Below are positions 32,162 through 41,415 of a stretch of DNA of 64,000 nucleotides, piece after piece. Position 1 is the first letter of the stretch. Each line of letters opens with the position of its first letter. A model generated the notes under the pieces. The model was not told the DNA's origin, made no database searches, and was given only the letters and a program-made list of their open reading frames with translations. A program made the position numbers and the translations under genes. Source of the stretch: Prevotella communis (GTDB lineage Bacteria > Bacteroidota > Bacteroidia > Bacteroidales > Bacteroidaceae); the NCBI RefSeq assembly GCF_022024115.1, contig NZ_CP091792.1, positions 62,001-126,000 of the forward strand, in the 5' to 3' direction.

Positions 32162-33676
32162 ATGGAAAAACGCGAAAAGAAGAAACTGAATATGAAAAAG
32201 CAGTGGACCAAGTTTGTCCTGGTGATGGTGTGCTATCTGCTTTTCCTCTATTGGGTGGAGTCATGGTTGGGCCTGCTGGTCGTTCCCTTTATCTATGATG
32301 CTTATATCTCAAAGAAAATCAATTGGAAATGGTGGCAGGACTTGGAAGGTCCGATGCGCTCGGTGATGTCGTGGGTCGATGCTATCGTGTTTGCATTGGT
32401 GGCCGTCTATTTTATCAACCAGTTCTTTTTCCAGAACTATGTCATCCCATCCTCTTCATTGGAGAAGTCGCTGCTCACGGGTGATTATCTTTTTGTGAGT
32501 AAGGTGAGCTACGGACCTCGTATTCCTGAGACCCCGCTGACGGTGCCCCTGACACAGCATACCTTGCCTATTGGCGATTTGAAGTCATACATTGAGTGGC
32601 CTCATTGGGAATACCGTCGTGTGCCTGGATTGGGTAAGGTGGAACTCAATGATATCGTGGTGTTCAATTATCCCGCTGGTGATACGATTTGTCAGAATGT
32701 GCCTTATCAGACGGAGTATTACAATATGTGCTATGGTTATGGACGTCAGATATATGAGCAGAACTATCCTATGGCTTATCCTGTTGACTCGCTATCGAAG
32801 GTTGAGCAGAGAGCGCGTTTTGAGGCGTATTACAACTTGGGACGACAGTATATCTCTGCTAATGCGCAGGAGTTTGGTGGCATTGGCTATCGTCCCACAG
32901 ACCGTCGTGAAAACTACGTGAAGCGTTGTGTGGGTCTGCCTGGTGATACCCTGCAGATTATCGAGCATGTTGTTTATCTGAACGGTAAGGCCAATAAAGA
33001 ACCGGATAACGTGCAGTACACATACGATGTTTTGTTCAATGATGGTGCTATTCTCACCAATGATTTCTTGAAAGAGAACGGCATCACCTGCGAGGATCTC
33101 GGCCTGAGTAGTGCCGACAAGGCCTATTTCAAGAGCGAAGGTCAGATACAGCTGACACAGCAATTCCGCAATAACCGTATCATCATGCCGATGACGAAGC
33201 AAACGGCGGCATTGCTGAAGAGCAGAAAGGACCTGGTACAGGCAATGGCTCCTGTTACAGGAGGTAATCCTGCAGAGGTCTATCCTCTTAATATGGTGAA
33301 AGACTGGACTCGCGACAACTACGGTCCTGTCTGGATTCCTAAGAAGGGTGAAAGCATTAAGTTGTCTCTTGACAACCTGCCTATCTACGAGCGTCCTATC
33401 AGGGTTTATGAACATAACGACCTGGAGGTGCGTGATGGTAAGATATTTATCAATGGTGAGCAGACGGATAGCTACACCTTTAAGATGGACTATTACTGGA
33501 TGATGGGTGATAACCGTCATAACTCTGCCGACTCACGCTATTGGGGTTTTGTGCCTGAAGATCATATCGTGGGTAAGCCCATCTTCATCTGGTGGAGTAG
33601 CGATCCCGATCGTGGTCTCTTCGGAGGAGGCATCCGTTGGAGTCGTCTGTTCCGATTTGTCGACAACATTAAGTAA
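32162..33676 (+). CDS. lepB: Signal peptidase I with long insertion
   Basis: 504 residues. Two N-terminal hydrophobic segments, then YVIPSSSLEKSLLTGDYLFV where the third Ser is the nucleophile (equivalent to IPSGSM), NYVKRCVGLPGDTLQI with the general-base Lys, and MMGDNRHNSADSRYWGFVP. A large insertion lies between the Lys and GDNR boxes and between the Ser and Lys boxes, as in Bacteroidetes LepB. It cleaves signal peptides at the periplasmic face. The ATG at 32162 is used; 32192 is an alternative. It ends directly before the next gene. Confidence 0.93.
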   Translation: MEKREKKKLNMKKQWTKFVLVMVCYLLFLYWVESWLGLLVVPFIYDAYISKKINWKWWQDLEGPMRSVMSWVDAIVFALVAVYFINQFFFQNYVIPSSSLEKSLLTGDYLFVSKVSYGPRIPETPLTVPLTQHTLPIGDLKSYIEWPHWEYRRVPGLGKVELNDIVVFNYPAGDTICQNVPYQTEYYNMCYGYGRQIYEQNYPMAYPVDSLSKVEQRARFEAYYNLGRQYISANAQEFGGIGYRPTDRRENYVKRCVGLPGDTLQIIEHVVYLNGKANKEPDNVQYTYDVLFNDGAILTNDFLKENGITCEDLGLSSADKAYFKSEGQIQLTQQFRNNRIIMPMTKQTAALLKSRKDLVQAMAPVTGGNPAEVYPLNMVKDWTRDNYGPVWIPKKGESIKLSLDNLPIYERPIRVYEHNDLEVRDGKIFINGEQTDSYTFKMDYYWMMGDNRHNSADSRYWGFVPEDHIVGKPIFIWWSSDPDRGLFGGGIRWSRLFRFVDNIK

Positions 33677-34198
33677 ATGAAAAAGACCCTCCGATTCCTA
33701 TTGGCATTCCTGATAGCCTTCGCAATTATGATGGTTGTCAGGATGATAGGCGTCACTCTCTATACTATCAGCGGCACCGGCTCGGAACCGGTGTTCCAAG
33801 CCGGTGACCGCGTGATGGTAAACAGATGGAGTTACGGCCTGAGGGTAGGAGGGAAAGATTGTTTCTTTGGCTATGGACGCATAGCCCGACAGTCTGTTGA
33901 GAAAGGTGATTTGGTGGCTTTTGAGAATCCACAGAATAACGACCAGATTCTTATCTATCGCTGTAAGGGACTACCTGGAGACACCATTGTTCATGAGGGA
34001 AACACATTTGTGGTGCCCAGCCTGAGAGACTGTGCTGACGCAGATTATTACTGGTTGGAGACGCTTGATTCCCATCAGTTGGGTTTTATTGCTGAGGAAT
34101 ACCTCATAGGGCGTGCCTTCATGGTTGTATATAGTCGTGACCCGTTAGAACCTCTGTGGAAAGGGTGGCGTTCAAATAGAATCCTTCTGCCTCTATGA
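33677..34198 (+). CDS. S26 signal-peptidase-like protein with displaced catalytic residues
   Basis: 173 residues. One N-terminal membrane segment, then TISGTGSEPVFQAGDRVMVN and, later, ILIYRCKGLPGDTIV. Aligned without gaps to the LepB next door (PSSSLEKSLLTGD and YVKRCVGLPGD), the nucleophile Ser position is Gly 35 (Ser 36 follows) and the general-base Lys position is Tyr 94 (Lys 97 is three further on). The GDNR box is degenerate (VYSRDPLEPLWKGW). It may be an inactive or rearranged partner of LepB. It starts at the first base after the lepB stop and overlaps wbqC by 4 nt. Confidence 0.8.
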   Translation: MKKTLRFLLAFLIAFAIMMVVRMIGVTLYTISGTGSEPVFQAGDRVMVNRWSYGLRVGGKDCFFGYGRIARQSVEKGDLVAFENPQNNDQILIYRCKGLPGDTIVHEGNTFVVPSLRDCADADYYWLETLDSHQLGFIAEEYLIGRAFMVVYSRDPLEPLWKGWRSNRILLPL

Positions 34199-34818
34199 CC
34201 AGCGTACTCCTTTCTACCACTTATTTCGGTCCTGTGCAGTGGTATCAGAAGTTATACCGCTATGATTCTGTGTCCATAGACCTACAGGAGACTTTCCTGA
34301 AGCAGACCTATCGTAATCGCTGCCTGATAGCAACGACGCAGGGTGTTCAGGCCTTGACGGTGCCTGTGGTCCATGATGCAAGTAATGCGATAGGTGATAT
34401 CCGGATTTCCGACCATGGCAACTGGCGTCATCTGCATTGGCAGGCTTTGCAGACAGCCTATGGTGATTCCCCTTTCTTTGAGTATTACGAAGATGACCTG
34501 CGCCCGTTCTTTACGGAGCGCCATTGGGAGCGACTGAAAGATTATAACATGTCTATCTGTCAGAAGATGTGTGAGTTGCTGGATATACAGCCGACAATAG
34601 TACAGACTTCAGACTTCAGACTTCAGCCATCTTGCCCCCCATTCATCAATCCTGATGATTTCCGTTTGGGCATCAACCCCAAGCATCCGCTTGAGGATGT
34701 CGATTTTCAACCCAAACCTTATTATCAGGTTTATCAGCAGAAACATGGTTTTCTGCCCAACCTCAGCATTCTGGATCTTCTGTTTAATATGGGCCCGGAA
34801 AGCATCTTTTATCTATAG
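34195..34818 (+). CDS. WbqC-family protein
   Basis: 207 residues. The N-terminus LLSTTYFGPVQWYQKLYRYD and the segments IDLQETFLKQTYRNRCLIAT and HWQALQTAYGDSPFFEYYED are typical of WbqC proteins, which are found in glycan loci and in this dapB-lepB operon; the molecular role is not settled. The start overlaps the previous stop (ATGA). The stretch IVQTSDFRLQPS is coded by three tandem CAGACTT words (34603-34626), probably an inserted repeat. Confidence 0.85.
   Translation: MTSVLLSTTYFGPVQWYQKLYRYDSVSIDLQETFLKQTYRNRCLIATTQGVQALTVPVVHDASNAIGDIRISDHGNWRHLHWQALQTAYGDSPFFEYYEDDLRPFFTERHWERLKDYNMSICQKMCELLDIQPTIVQTSDFRLQPSCPPFINPDDFRLGINPKHPLEDVDFQPKPYYQVYQQKHGFLPNLSILDLLFNMGPESIFYL
34603..34626. 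repeat. Tandem CAGACTT words inside the wbqC gene
   Basis: Three units of CAGACTT (period 8 to 7 nt) read in frame as QTSDFRLQ. Confidence 0.65.
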
Positions 34819-34878
34819 ATAAGCCCCCTATTCCTATTAAAAAACGTAAAAACTTGCGTGTATTACAAAAGTTTGCAG

Positions 34879-34886
34879 TAACTTTG
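34879..34886 (+). promoter_or_regulatory. Promoter -7 element of the GH3 operon
   Basis: TAACTTTG, 22 nt before the ATG at 34909. Confidence 0.65.
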
Positions 34887-34908
34887 CAGGATATAAAGAA
34901 GTAACAAG

Positions 34909-36405
34909 ATGAGTCTGACAGGAATTGTAAGACCGCTGTTTGCTAAGCGATGGCGGGAACTGGAGAAACATAATACACAAGGAGAACAGTTGCAGCGTGA
35001 GGTGCTGGCCCATTTGATCAGTAAGGCCAAGGACACAGAGTATGGTCGTGAGCATCTCTTTGCAGCAACAAAGGGTTATGATGATTTTGTACGTAATAAC
35101 CCCGTCAATACTTATGAGGAATTGAAAGGTGATATCGACCGTATGCGTCAGGGTGAGGCTAATATCCTTTGGCCGGGCCGTGTCAAGTGGTACGCCAAAT
35201 CAAGTGGCACCACGAACGATAAGTCGAAGTTCATCCCTGTTTCGTCAGATGGTCTGAAACATGTTCATTATAAGGGTGGTGCCGATGTGGTAGCTCTCTA
35301 TCTGCGTAATAATCCCCAAAGTCGTATGTTTGATGGAAGGGGATTGATTCTGGGTGGAAGTCATGCGCCCAACTATAACCTTCCTGGTTCTTTGGTAGGT
35401 GACCTCAGCGCTATTCTTATTGAGAATATCAACCCCATCGTCAATCTGGTACGTGTGCCTTCAAAGCAGACGGCCCTGTTGAGCGACTTTGAAGTGAAGC
35501 GCGACCGCATAGCCCGTGAGGCAATGAACAAGAATGTAACCAACCTCTCTGGTGTACCCTCGTGGATGTTGTCAGTACTGAATCGCGTGATGGAGCTCTC
35601 TGGAAAGACCCATTTGGAGGAGGTATGGCCTAACCTTGAGGTATTCTTTCATGGTGGTGTGGCCTTTACGCCTTATCGTGAGCAGTACGAGAAACTGATT
35701 ACCAGTCCGAAGATGCATTATATGGAGACCTATAATGCCAGTGAGGGCTTCTTCGGTATTCAGGACGATCCTGCTGACAAATCCATGTTGCTGATGCTCG
35801 ACTATGATGTCTTCTATGAGTTTCAGGAGATGGGCACGGATACAATTGTACCGTTGTGGGGCGTGGAGACTGGTAAGAACTATGCGATGCTCATTTCTAC
35901 CTCCTGTGGTCTGTGGCGTTACATGATTGGCGACACGGTGCAGTTCACCTCTACGAATCCCTATAAGTTCTTTATCTCAGGACGTACCAAGTCATTCATC
36001 AATGCCTTTGGTGAGGAACTCATCGTTGATAATGCGGAGCAGGGACTGAAATACGCATGTGAGGTGACAGGTGCCCAGGTCCTTGAATACACGGCGGCTC
36101 CTGTCTTTATGGACCAGAATGCAAAATGCCGTCATCAGTGGCTTATCGAGTTCTCTAAGGCTCCTGAGAATCTGCAGCAGTTTGCCGAAATCCTCGACCG
36201 CAAGCTTCAGGAACTGAACAGCGACTATGAGGCTAAGCGTTTCAAGGATATCACCTTGCAGCATCTGGAGATTATCCCAGCCCGTGAGAATCTCTTCAAC
36301 GACTGGCTGAAATCAAAAGGAAAATTGGGCGGGCAGCATAAGGTGCCTCGTCTCAGTAATAGCCGCAACCAACTTGAGGAGTTGCTCGCGTTAAATGAGA
36401 AATGA
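34909..36405 (+). CDS. GH3-family acyl-adenylating enzyme (auxin-responsive GH3-like)
   Basis: 498 residues. WYAKSSGTTNDKSKFIPVS is the ATP/AMP phosphate loop of the GH3 branch of the ANL superfamily; METYNASEGFFGIQD and GLWRYMIGDTVQFTS follow in family order, and the C-terminal domain has GEELIVDNAEQGLKYACEVT. Plant GH3 enzymes link amino acids to hormones; the bacterial substrate is unknown. It heads a three-gene operon: the lipoprotein gene starts 3 nt after its stop. Confidence 0.92.
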   Translation: MSLTGIVRPLFAKRWRELEKHNTQGEQLQREVLAHLISKAKDTEYGREHLFAATKGYDDFVRNNPVNTYEELKGDIDRMRQGEANILWPGRVKWYAKSSGTTNDKSKFIPVSSDGLKHVHYKGGADVVALYLRNNPQSRMFDGRGLILGGSHAPNYNLPGSLVGDLSAILIENINPIVNLVRVPSKQTALLSDFEVKRDRIAREAMNKNVTNLSGVPSWMLSVLNRVMELSGKTHLEEVWPNLEVFFHGGVAFTPYREQYEKLITSPKMHYMETYNASEGFFGIQDDPADKSMLLMLDYDVFYEFQEMGTDTIVPLWGVETGKNYAMLISTSCGLWRYMIGDTVQFTSTNPYKFFISGRTKSFINAFGEELIVDNAEQGLKYACEVTGAQVLEYTAAPVFMDQNAKCRHQWLIEFSKAPENLQQFAEILDRKLQELNSDYEAKRFKDITLQHLEIIPARENLFNDWLKSKGKLGGQHKVPRLSNSRNQLEELLALNEK

Positions 36406-36408
36406 AAA

Positions 36409-38400
36409 ATGAAAGATATGATCAAATCTGGTAGAAATAAATCGTGGAAAGATATTCTGGGGAATATGGTTCTCATATCCCTCGTCTTCCATCTTTCATC
36501 TTTCATCTCCTCCTGTGCCCGCATGGGGACTCCTGACGGTGGATGGTATGATGACACACCTCCCAGTGTAGTCGGTTCCATACCCGACGATAGGGGAGTC
36601 AATGTGAAGGCACATAAGGTGACCATCAACTTCGATGAATACATCAAGATAGAGGATGCCCAGAATAAAGTTATTATCTCACCGCCCCAGATAGAGCAGG
36701 CCGAGGTCAAGGCAGCCGGTCGCAGGATTATTGTGGATCTGAAAGACTCGCTGAAGGAGAATACTACCTATACCATTGATTTCAGCGATGCTATCACGGA
36801 TAATAACGAGGGTAACCCTATGGGTAATTATACTTTCAGCTTCTCTACGGGCGACCATATTGATACGCTGGAAGTCTCGGGCTATTGCCTGAATGCAGAG
36901 AACCTGGAACCTATCAAGGGCATGCTGGTGGGGTTGTACGACTCTTTCGAAGACTCTCTCTTCCATAAAAAGCCCATGATGCGTGTCTCACGCACGAATG
37001 GCAGTGGCCGGTTCACGATTAAGGGCGTTGCTCCTGGCACCTATCGCTGTTTTGCCTTGCAGGACGCCGATGGCGATTTCCTGTTTGGCCAGAAGAGTGA
37101 GATGATAGCCTTCAATCATGACAGTATCGTTCCCTCATGGCGCCCGGATATTCGTCAGGATACTATCTGGCGTGATTCCCTTCATATAGCCAATATCCTG
37201 CAGGTGAACTATACCCATTTCCTGCCCGATGATATCACATTGCTGTGTTTTCAGGAGCCTCAGACCGATCGCTATCTGCTGAAGACGGAACGTAAGGACC
37301 CCAATCGCCTGGGTATCTTCTTTACTTATGGCAGTGACTCGCTACCTCGTCTTCGTGGCTTGAATTTCGATAGCGAGAATGCCTTTATCCTGGAGGCTTC
37401 GCAGAAAAATGACACACTGACCTACTGGCTGGCTGATACCACGCTTGTGAATCAGGACACCCTGACCATTGAGAAAACATTCCTGATGACAGATTCGCTG
37501 GGTAACCTGGTAGAGTTTACGGATACCACGGAGTTTGTGTCAAAGGTGCCTTATGCCAAGCGTTTGAAAGAGCGGCAGAAGGAGTATGACGAGTGGAAGA
37601 AGGAACAAGACAGGAAGAAAAAGCGCAAGGAGCCTTATGATTCCATCATGCCTCCGAAGTATATGAACATCAAGTGGAGTGTAACAGGACAGATGGATCC
37701 AGGACAGCGTATCTATTTTGATGCACCAGAACCTCTCCGTCGTTGTGATACCACAGCTGTGCATCTCTTCTCAGTGGTTGACTCTGTAGAGACGCCTGTG
37801 CCTCTCTCCCTGCGGCAGATAGGGGTAAGACGCTATGAACTGTTGAGCGAGCGCGAGCAAGGTGTAGACTATAAACTGCTCATCGATTCGGCAGCCTTCG
37901 AGAGCATCTATGGTCAGATTACGAAGAAGATAGAACATAAGTTCAAACTGCGTCCTGAGGAGGAATATGCTTATCTGACTGTAGAAATCAGCGGATGTCA
38001 GTCTACTGACTCTGTCATCGTACAGCTGATGGATACACAGGACAGGGTGCAGCGTCAGGTGCTGGCCGATGCATCGGGCGTGGCAGAGTTTATGTATCTG
38101 AAGCCGGGCAACTACTATCTGCGTGCTTATATCGATAAGAACGGCAATGGTCAGTGGGATACTGGTGTCTATGACCAGGACCTGCAGCCCGAGCCTGTTT
38201 ATTATAACCGTCAGATGATTGATTGCAAGGCTAAATGGGAGGCCACGCGCCAGTGGAATCTCACAGCAACGCCTCGCTATAAGCAGAAGCCCATGGCTAT
38301 CACCAAGCAGAAGCCTGATAAGGAGAAACAACTGCGTAACCGCAACCTCGACAGAGCAAAGTCAAAGGGTATTGATTACCTGAATCAGAATCATAAATAA
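36409..38400 (+). CDS. Ig-like (Big_5) domain lipoprotein
   Basis: 663 residues. A membrane segment ends in lipobox SFISSC (LVFHLSSFISSC). Next comes a Big_5-type domain (TPPSVVGSIPDDRGVNVKAH, KVTINFDEYIKIED, NTTYTIDFSDAITDNNEGNP) and a series of strand-rich carboxypeptidase-like folds (FTIKGVAPGTYRCFALQDAD, YLKPGNYYLRAYIDKNGNGQ). Such proteins are anchored in the outer membrane of Bacteroidetes; the role is unknown. The second half of its signal peptide is coded by a repeated CTTTCAT word (36484-36510), with the complementary ATGAAAAATGAAAG word around the start. Confidence 0.82.
   Translation: MKDMIKSGRNKSWKDILGNMVLISLVFHLSSFISSCARMGTPDGGWYDDTPPSVVGSIPDDRGVNVKAHKVTINFDEYIKIEDAQNKVIISPPQIEQAEVKAAGRRIIVDLKDSLKENTTYTIDFSDAITDNNEGNPMGNYTFSFSTGDHIDTLEVSGYCLNAENLEPIKGMLVGLYDSFEDSLFHKKPMMRVSRTNGSGRFTIKGVAPGTYRCFALQDADGDFLFGQKSEMIAFNHDSIVPSWRPDIRQDTIWRDSLHIANILQVNYTHFLPDDITLLCFQEPQTDRYLLKTERKDPNRLGIFFTYGSDSLPRLRGLNFDSENAFILEASQKNDTLTYWLADTTLVNQDTLTIEKTFLMTDSLGNLVEFTDTTEFVSKVPYAKRLKERQKEYDEWKKEQDRKKKRKEPYDSIMPPKYMNIKWSVTGQMDPGQRIYFDAPEPLRRCDTTAVHLFSVVDSVETPVPLSLRQIGVRRYELLSEREQGVDYKLLIDSAAFESIYGQITKKIEHKFKLRPEEEYAYLTVEISGCQSTDSVIVQLMDTQDRVQRQVLADASGVAEFMYLKPGNYYLRAYIDKNGNGQWDTGVYDQDLQPEPVYYNRQMIDCKAKWEATRQWNLTATPRYKQKPMAITKQKPDKEKQLRNRNLDRAKSKGIDYLNQNHK
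36484..36510. repeat. CATCTTT word repeat within the lipoprotein signal peptide
   Basis: CTTCCATCTTTCATCTTTCA then TCTCC, facing the inverted word GAAATGAAAAATGAAAGAT at 36400-36417. Confidence 0.5.
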
Positions 38401-38414
38401 GAACATTAAACCTG

Positions 38415-39233
38415 ATGAAAATGAAGAAATGTTTGTTTATCCTATTTATGCTGCTCCCACTGAGCATGAGTGCCCAGTCTAAGTGCGGCATTGAGAATAC
38501 AGCCTTCAATGGTGGTGAGTTCTTAGCTTACGACCTCTATTTCAATTGGAAGTTCGTATGGTTTAAGGTGGGTACGGCATCTATGTCTACTGTGACTTCC
38601 ACATTCAAGGGACAGAAGGCCTATCGCACCAGCCTGACCACCCGTGGCAACAGTAAGTTGGATGGCGTCTTCGTGATGCGCGACACCTTGTTGTCTTATT
38701 GCAGTGCGAAAGACCTCTCGCCACTCTATTTCCGCAAGGGTGCCCTGGAAGGTAAGCGCTATTATGTAGATGAACTGTGGTATACCTATCCCCGTAATAA
38801 CTGTCATCTGCGTATGCACCGTATTGATGCCGATGGTGAGGAACACTGGAACGATAAGGAATATGCTGAGTGTATCTATGATATGATGAGCATCTTCTTG
38901 CGTGCGCGCAACTTTGATGCTTCCGGCATGAAGAAGGGTGATATCATCCCTCTGCCTATCAGCGATGCCCGTAGTCTTACCAATTCGTGGATGACCTATC
39001 GTGGTAAGGAGAACTATAAGATTGACGGTACAAACGAGAAGTTCCGTTGCCTGGTATTCTCTTTCTATGAGCGCGAGGACGGCAAGAACCACGAGTTGAT
39101 CCGTTTCTATGTGACCGACGACAATAACCATATCCCAGTACGTCTGGATATGTTCCTTAGCTTCGGTAGTGCCAAGGCTTTCCTGAAGACCTACAAGGGT
39201 GTGCGAGGTCCTATGACATCGAAAATCAAGTAA
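38415..39233 (+). CDS. DUF3108 domain protein, exported
   Basis: 272 residues with a signal peptide (MKMKKCLFILFMLLPLSMSA). NGGEFLAYDLYFNWKFVWFK and VGTASMSTV open the DUF3108 region; SKLDGVFVMRDTLLSYCSAK and DDNNHIPVRLDMFLSFGSAK close it. DUF3108 proteins are periplasmic with unknown role. It is the last gene of the GH3 operon, followed by a strong terminator. Confidence 0.88.
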   Translation: MKMKKCLFILFMLLPLSMSAQSKCGIENTAFNGGEFLAYDLYFNWKFVWFKVGTASMSTVTSTFKGQKAYRTSLTTRGNSKLDGVFVMRDTLLSYCSAKDLSPLYFRKGALEGKRYYVDELWYTYPRNNCHLRMHRIDADGEEHWNDKEYAECIYDMMSIFLRARNFDASGMKKGDIIPLPISDARSLTNSWMTYRGKENYKIDGTNEKFRCLVFSFYEREDGKNHELIRFYVTDDNNHIPVRLDMFLSFGSAKAFLKTYKGVRGPMTSKIK

Positions 39234-39240
39234 CCTATAA

Positions 39241-39284
39241 AAAAGAGGTTTCCCATACAACATCGGGAAACCTCTCTTTTTTTT
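39241..39284. terminator. Bidirectional rho-independent terminator
   Basis: Eleven-bp perfect stem AGAGGTTTCCC/GGGAAACCTCT, loop of 10, T run on the plus strand and A run on the left giving T on the minus strand. Shared by the GH3 operon and the P-type ATPase gene. Confidence 0.9.
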
Positions 39285-41295
39285 ATGCCTTGAGTGCTCG
39301 CATGGCATTGAGCACAGCAAGTACCGTGACGCCTACGTCGGCAAATACGGCAAGCCACATGGTCGCGATGCCGAAGGCAGCAAGAATCAGTACGGCAACC
39401 TTCACGCCAATGGCAAACCAGATATTCTGACGTGCAATGCCTATCGTACGACGTGCTATGCGCACGGCTGTAGCTATCTTTGACGGCTGGTCGTCCATCA
39501 ACACCACATCCGCAGCTTCTATTGCAGCATCGCTTCCTAAGCCTCCCATGGCAATACCTACATCGGCACGTGCCAGAACGGGTGCATCGTTGATGCCGTC
39601 GCCTACGAATGCGAGTTTAGATGGCTGATGGCTGATGGCTGATATCTGAGTGACTTTGTCAGTAGGCAGCAGTTCTGCGTGATATTCATCGATACCCAGT
39701 TGCTGGGCTACACGACTGGCCACCTCTTCACGATCGCCTGTCAGCATAACGGTCTTCTTCACACCCAGTTTCTTCAGTTGGGCAATCGCTTCAGCACTGT
39801 CGGCTTTCACCTGATCATTGATAACGATATGACCGGCATAGACATAAGGCGACAGGTGATGGGTGACAGGTGACAGACGATGAGGGGTAGATGATTCCTC
39901 TGCTATAGCCACATGTACGATGGTTCCCTCGTCGCCATGCTCGCATTGGTGCCATTCCACGCCTACGAGTTCCATCATCTTTGTATTGCCTACGCATACC
40001 ATTTTCTCGCCTACCTTGGCTCGGATGCCTTTGCCGGCAATCTCTTCTACATCTGTAACCTTGCAGCCGTCTGTACCCTCGTTGGGAAAAGCATCACGAA
40101 GGGCGGCACCAATGGGGTGGCTGGTAGAATGCTCCACATGGGCTGCCAGGTGCAACAGCTGGTATTCGCTGCATATCTCGGGGTGTACGGCTTGAACGGC
40201 AAAGCGCCCATGCGTCAGCGTGCCGGTCTTGTCGAACACCACGGTATCTACCTTCGACAAGATATCCAGGTAGTTGGCTCCCTTCACCAAAATGCCCTTT
40301 CTTGATGCGCCACCAATACCACCGAAGAAGGTGAGGGGAACGCTGATTACCAGGGCGCAGGGACAACTGACCACAAGGAACATCAAGGCACGATAGAGCC
40401 ATGTAACGAAACTGCCTCCGAAGAGTGTGGGAATGATGACGATAGCCAGTGCCAGGAATACCACGATGGGTGTGTAGATACGGGCGAATCGTGTGATGAA
40501 GGCTTCGCTCTGCGACTTATGTTCACCGGCATCTTCAACCAGTTTGATGATTTTTGATACCGTGCTCTCGCCAAAGGTCTTGGTGGTGCGCAAGGTGATA
40601 ACACCGCTCAGGTTGATGCAGCCAGAGATAATCTCGTCGCCCTCGTTGACCTCAAGAGGTACGCTCTCGCCTGTCAGGGCCATTGTGTTCAGACTGGAAG
40701 TACCGCTGACGATGGTACCATCCAAGGGTACTTTCTCACCTGGACGCACCTCGATAATGGTGCCCACGGCCACCTGCTCAGGACTGACAGTCTCTTCAGA
40801 ACCCGCTACACGTGCTATGTCGGGACGGATATCCATCAGGTGCGAGATGCTTGTGCGACTCTTTCCTTCAGCGTAGCCCTCGAAGAACTCACCTACCTGA
40901 AAGAACAACATCACGAAGACGGCCTCTGGAAATTCCGTCTCGGCACCAGGCATAAACCCGATGCTGAGGGCACCGATGGTAGCTACCGACATCAGGAAAT
41001 GTTCGTTGAAAGGGTCGCCATGGGCCAGTCCCTCTGCAGCTTCCTTCAGTGTGCCGGATCCTATTAAAAGATAAGGAACCAGATAAACCAGTAGCAGTTG
41101 CCAGGTAGGCAGACTTGTATTCTTCTCAATGATAACGGCTCCTGTCAGAAGGAGGATGGTGATGCCAATGAGCCACAGCTGACGATGTCCGCTATGCTCG
41201 TGATGATGGTGGTGATGCTCGTGCTCATGATGCTCATGATGATGATGCTCATGCGTGCAACACTCATGTTCATGATGATGATGTTCGTGTGCCAT
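39283..41295 (-). CDS. Heavy-metal P1B-type ATPase with His-rich N-terminus (probable Zn2+/Cd2+ exporter)
   Basis: 670 residues. It starts with a metal-binding tail, MAHEHHHHEHECCTHEHHHH and more His, in place of an HMA domain. Membrane and catalytic landmarks: SCPCALVISVPLTFFGGIGG (CPC), FDKTGTLTHGRF, STSHPIGAALRDAF (HP), MLTGDREEVASR, VGDGINDAPVLARADVGIAM. CPC with a His-rich tail fits Zn/Cd export better than Cu. The ATG at 41295 follows a TAATTTTG word by 26 nt. The divergent neighbour is a Fur-family regulator, its likely controller. Two stretches (SAISHQPSKL and TPHRLSPVTHHLSPYV) are coded by word repeats. Confidence 0.9.
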   Translation of the reverse strand: MAHEHHHHEHECCTHEHHHHEHHEHEHHHHHHEHSGHRQLWLIGITILLLTGAVIIEKNTSLPTWQLLLVYLVPYLLIGSGTLKEAAEGLAHGDPFNEHFLMSVATIGALSIGFMPGAETEFPEAVFVMLFFQVGEFFEGYAEGKSRTSISHLMDIRPDIARVAGSEETVSPEQVAVGTIIEVRPGEKVPLDGTIVSGTSSLNTMALTGESVPLEVNEGDEIISGCINLSGVITLRTTKTFGESTVSKIIKLVEDAGEHKSQSEAFITRFARIYTPIVVFLALAIVIIPTLFGGSFVTWLYRALMFLVVSCPCALVISVPLTFFGGIGGASRKGILVKGANYLDILSKVDTVVFDKTGTLTHGRFAVQAVHPEICSEYQLLHLAAHVEHSTSHPIGAALRDAFPNEGTDGCKVTDVEEIAGKGIRAKVGEKMVCVGNTKMMELVGVEWHQCEHGDEGTIVHVAIAEESSTPHRLSPVTHHLSPYVYAGHIVINDQVKADSAEAIAQLKKLGVKKTVMLTGDREEVASRVAQQLGIDEYHAELLPTDKVTQISAISHQPSKLAFVGDGINDAPVLARADVGIAMGGLGSDAAIEAADVVLMDDQPSKIATAVRIARRTIGIARQNIWFAIGVKVAVLILAAFGIATMWLAVFADVGVTVLAVLNAMRALKA
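39621..39646. repeat. ATGGCTG tandem words inside the P-type ATPase gene
   Basis: ATGGCTGATGGCTGATGGCT then GATATC; three units read in frame on the minus strand as SAISHQPS. Confidence 0.6.
39850..39886. repeat. GTGACAGGTGAT words inside the P-type ATPase gene
   Basis: CGACAGGTGATGGGTGACAG followed by GTGACAGACGATGAGG, read in frame on the minus strand as PHRLSPVTHHLSP. Confidence 0.6.
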
Positions 41296-41321
41296 AATTT
41301 CAATATATTTTTTTCTGGCTG

Positions 41322-41329
41322 CAAAATTA
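41322..41329 (-). promoter_or_regulatory. Promoter -7 element of the P-type ATPase gene
   Basis: TAATTTTG on the minus strand, 26 nt before the ATG at 41295. The 75 nt to the divergent fur promoter contain GCAAC/TTGC words that may be operator sites. Confidence 0.65.
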
Positions 41330-41403
41330 CGATAAATAAATTGCAACTTGGTTGCAAAGCTTATTTTTTTATTCCTTTACTCTGTTTCTTTCTTCTTTTT
41401 TAT

Positions 41404-41411
41404 TAACTTTG
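41404..41411 (+). promoter_or_regulatory. Promoter -7 element of the fur-family gene
   Basis: TAACTTTG, only 4 nt before the ATG at 41416, implying a leaderless transcript. Confidence 0.65.
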
Positions 41412-41415
41412 CACC

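Noticed and set aside
34819-34908. tRNA or small RNA gene in the gap before the GH3 gene
   Set aside because: No cloverleaf, no TTCnANNC box; only a promoter is seen.
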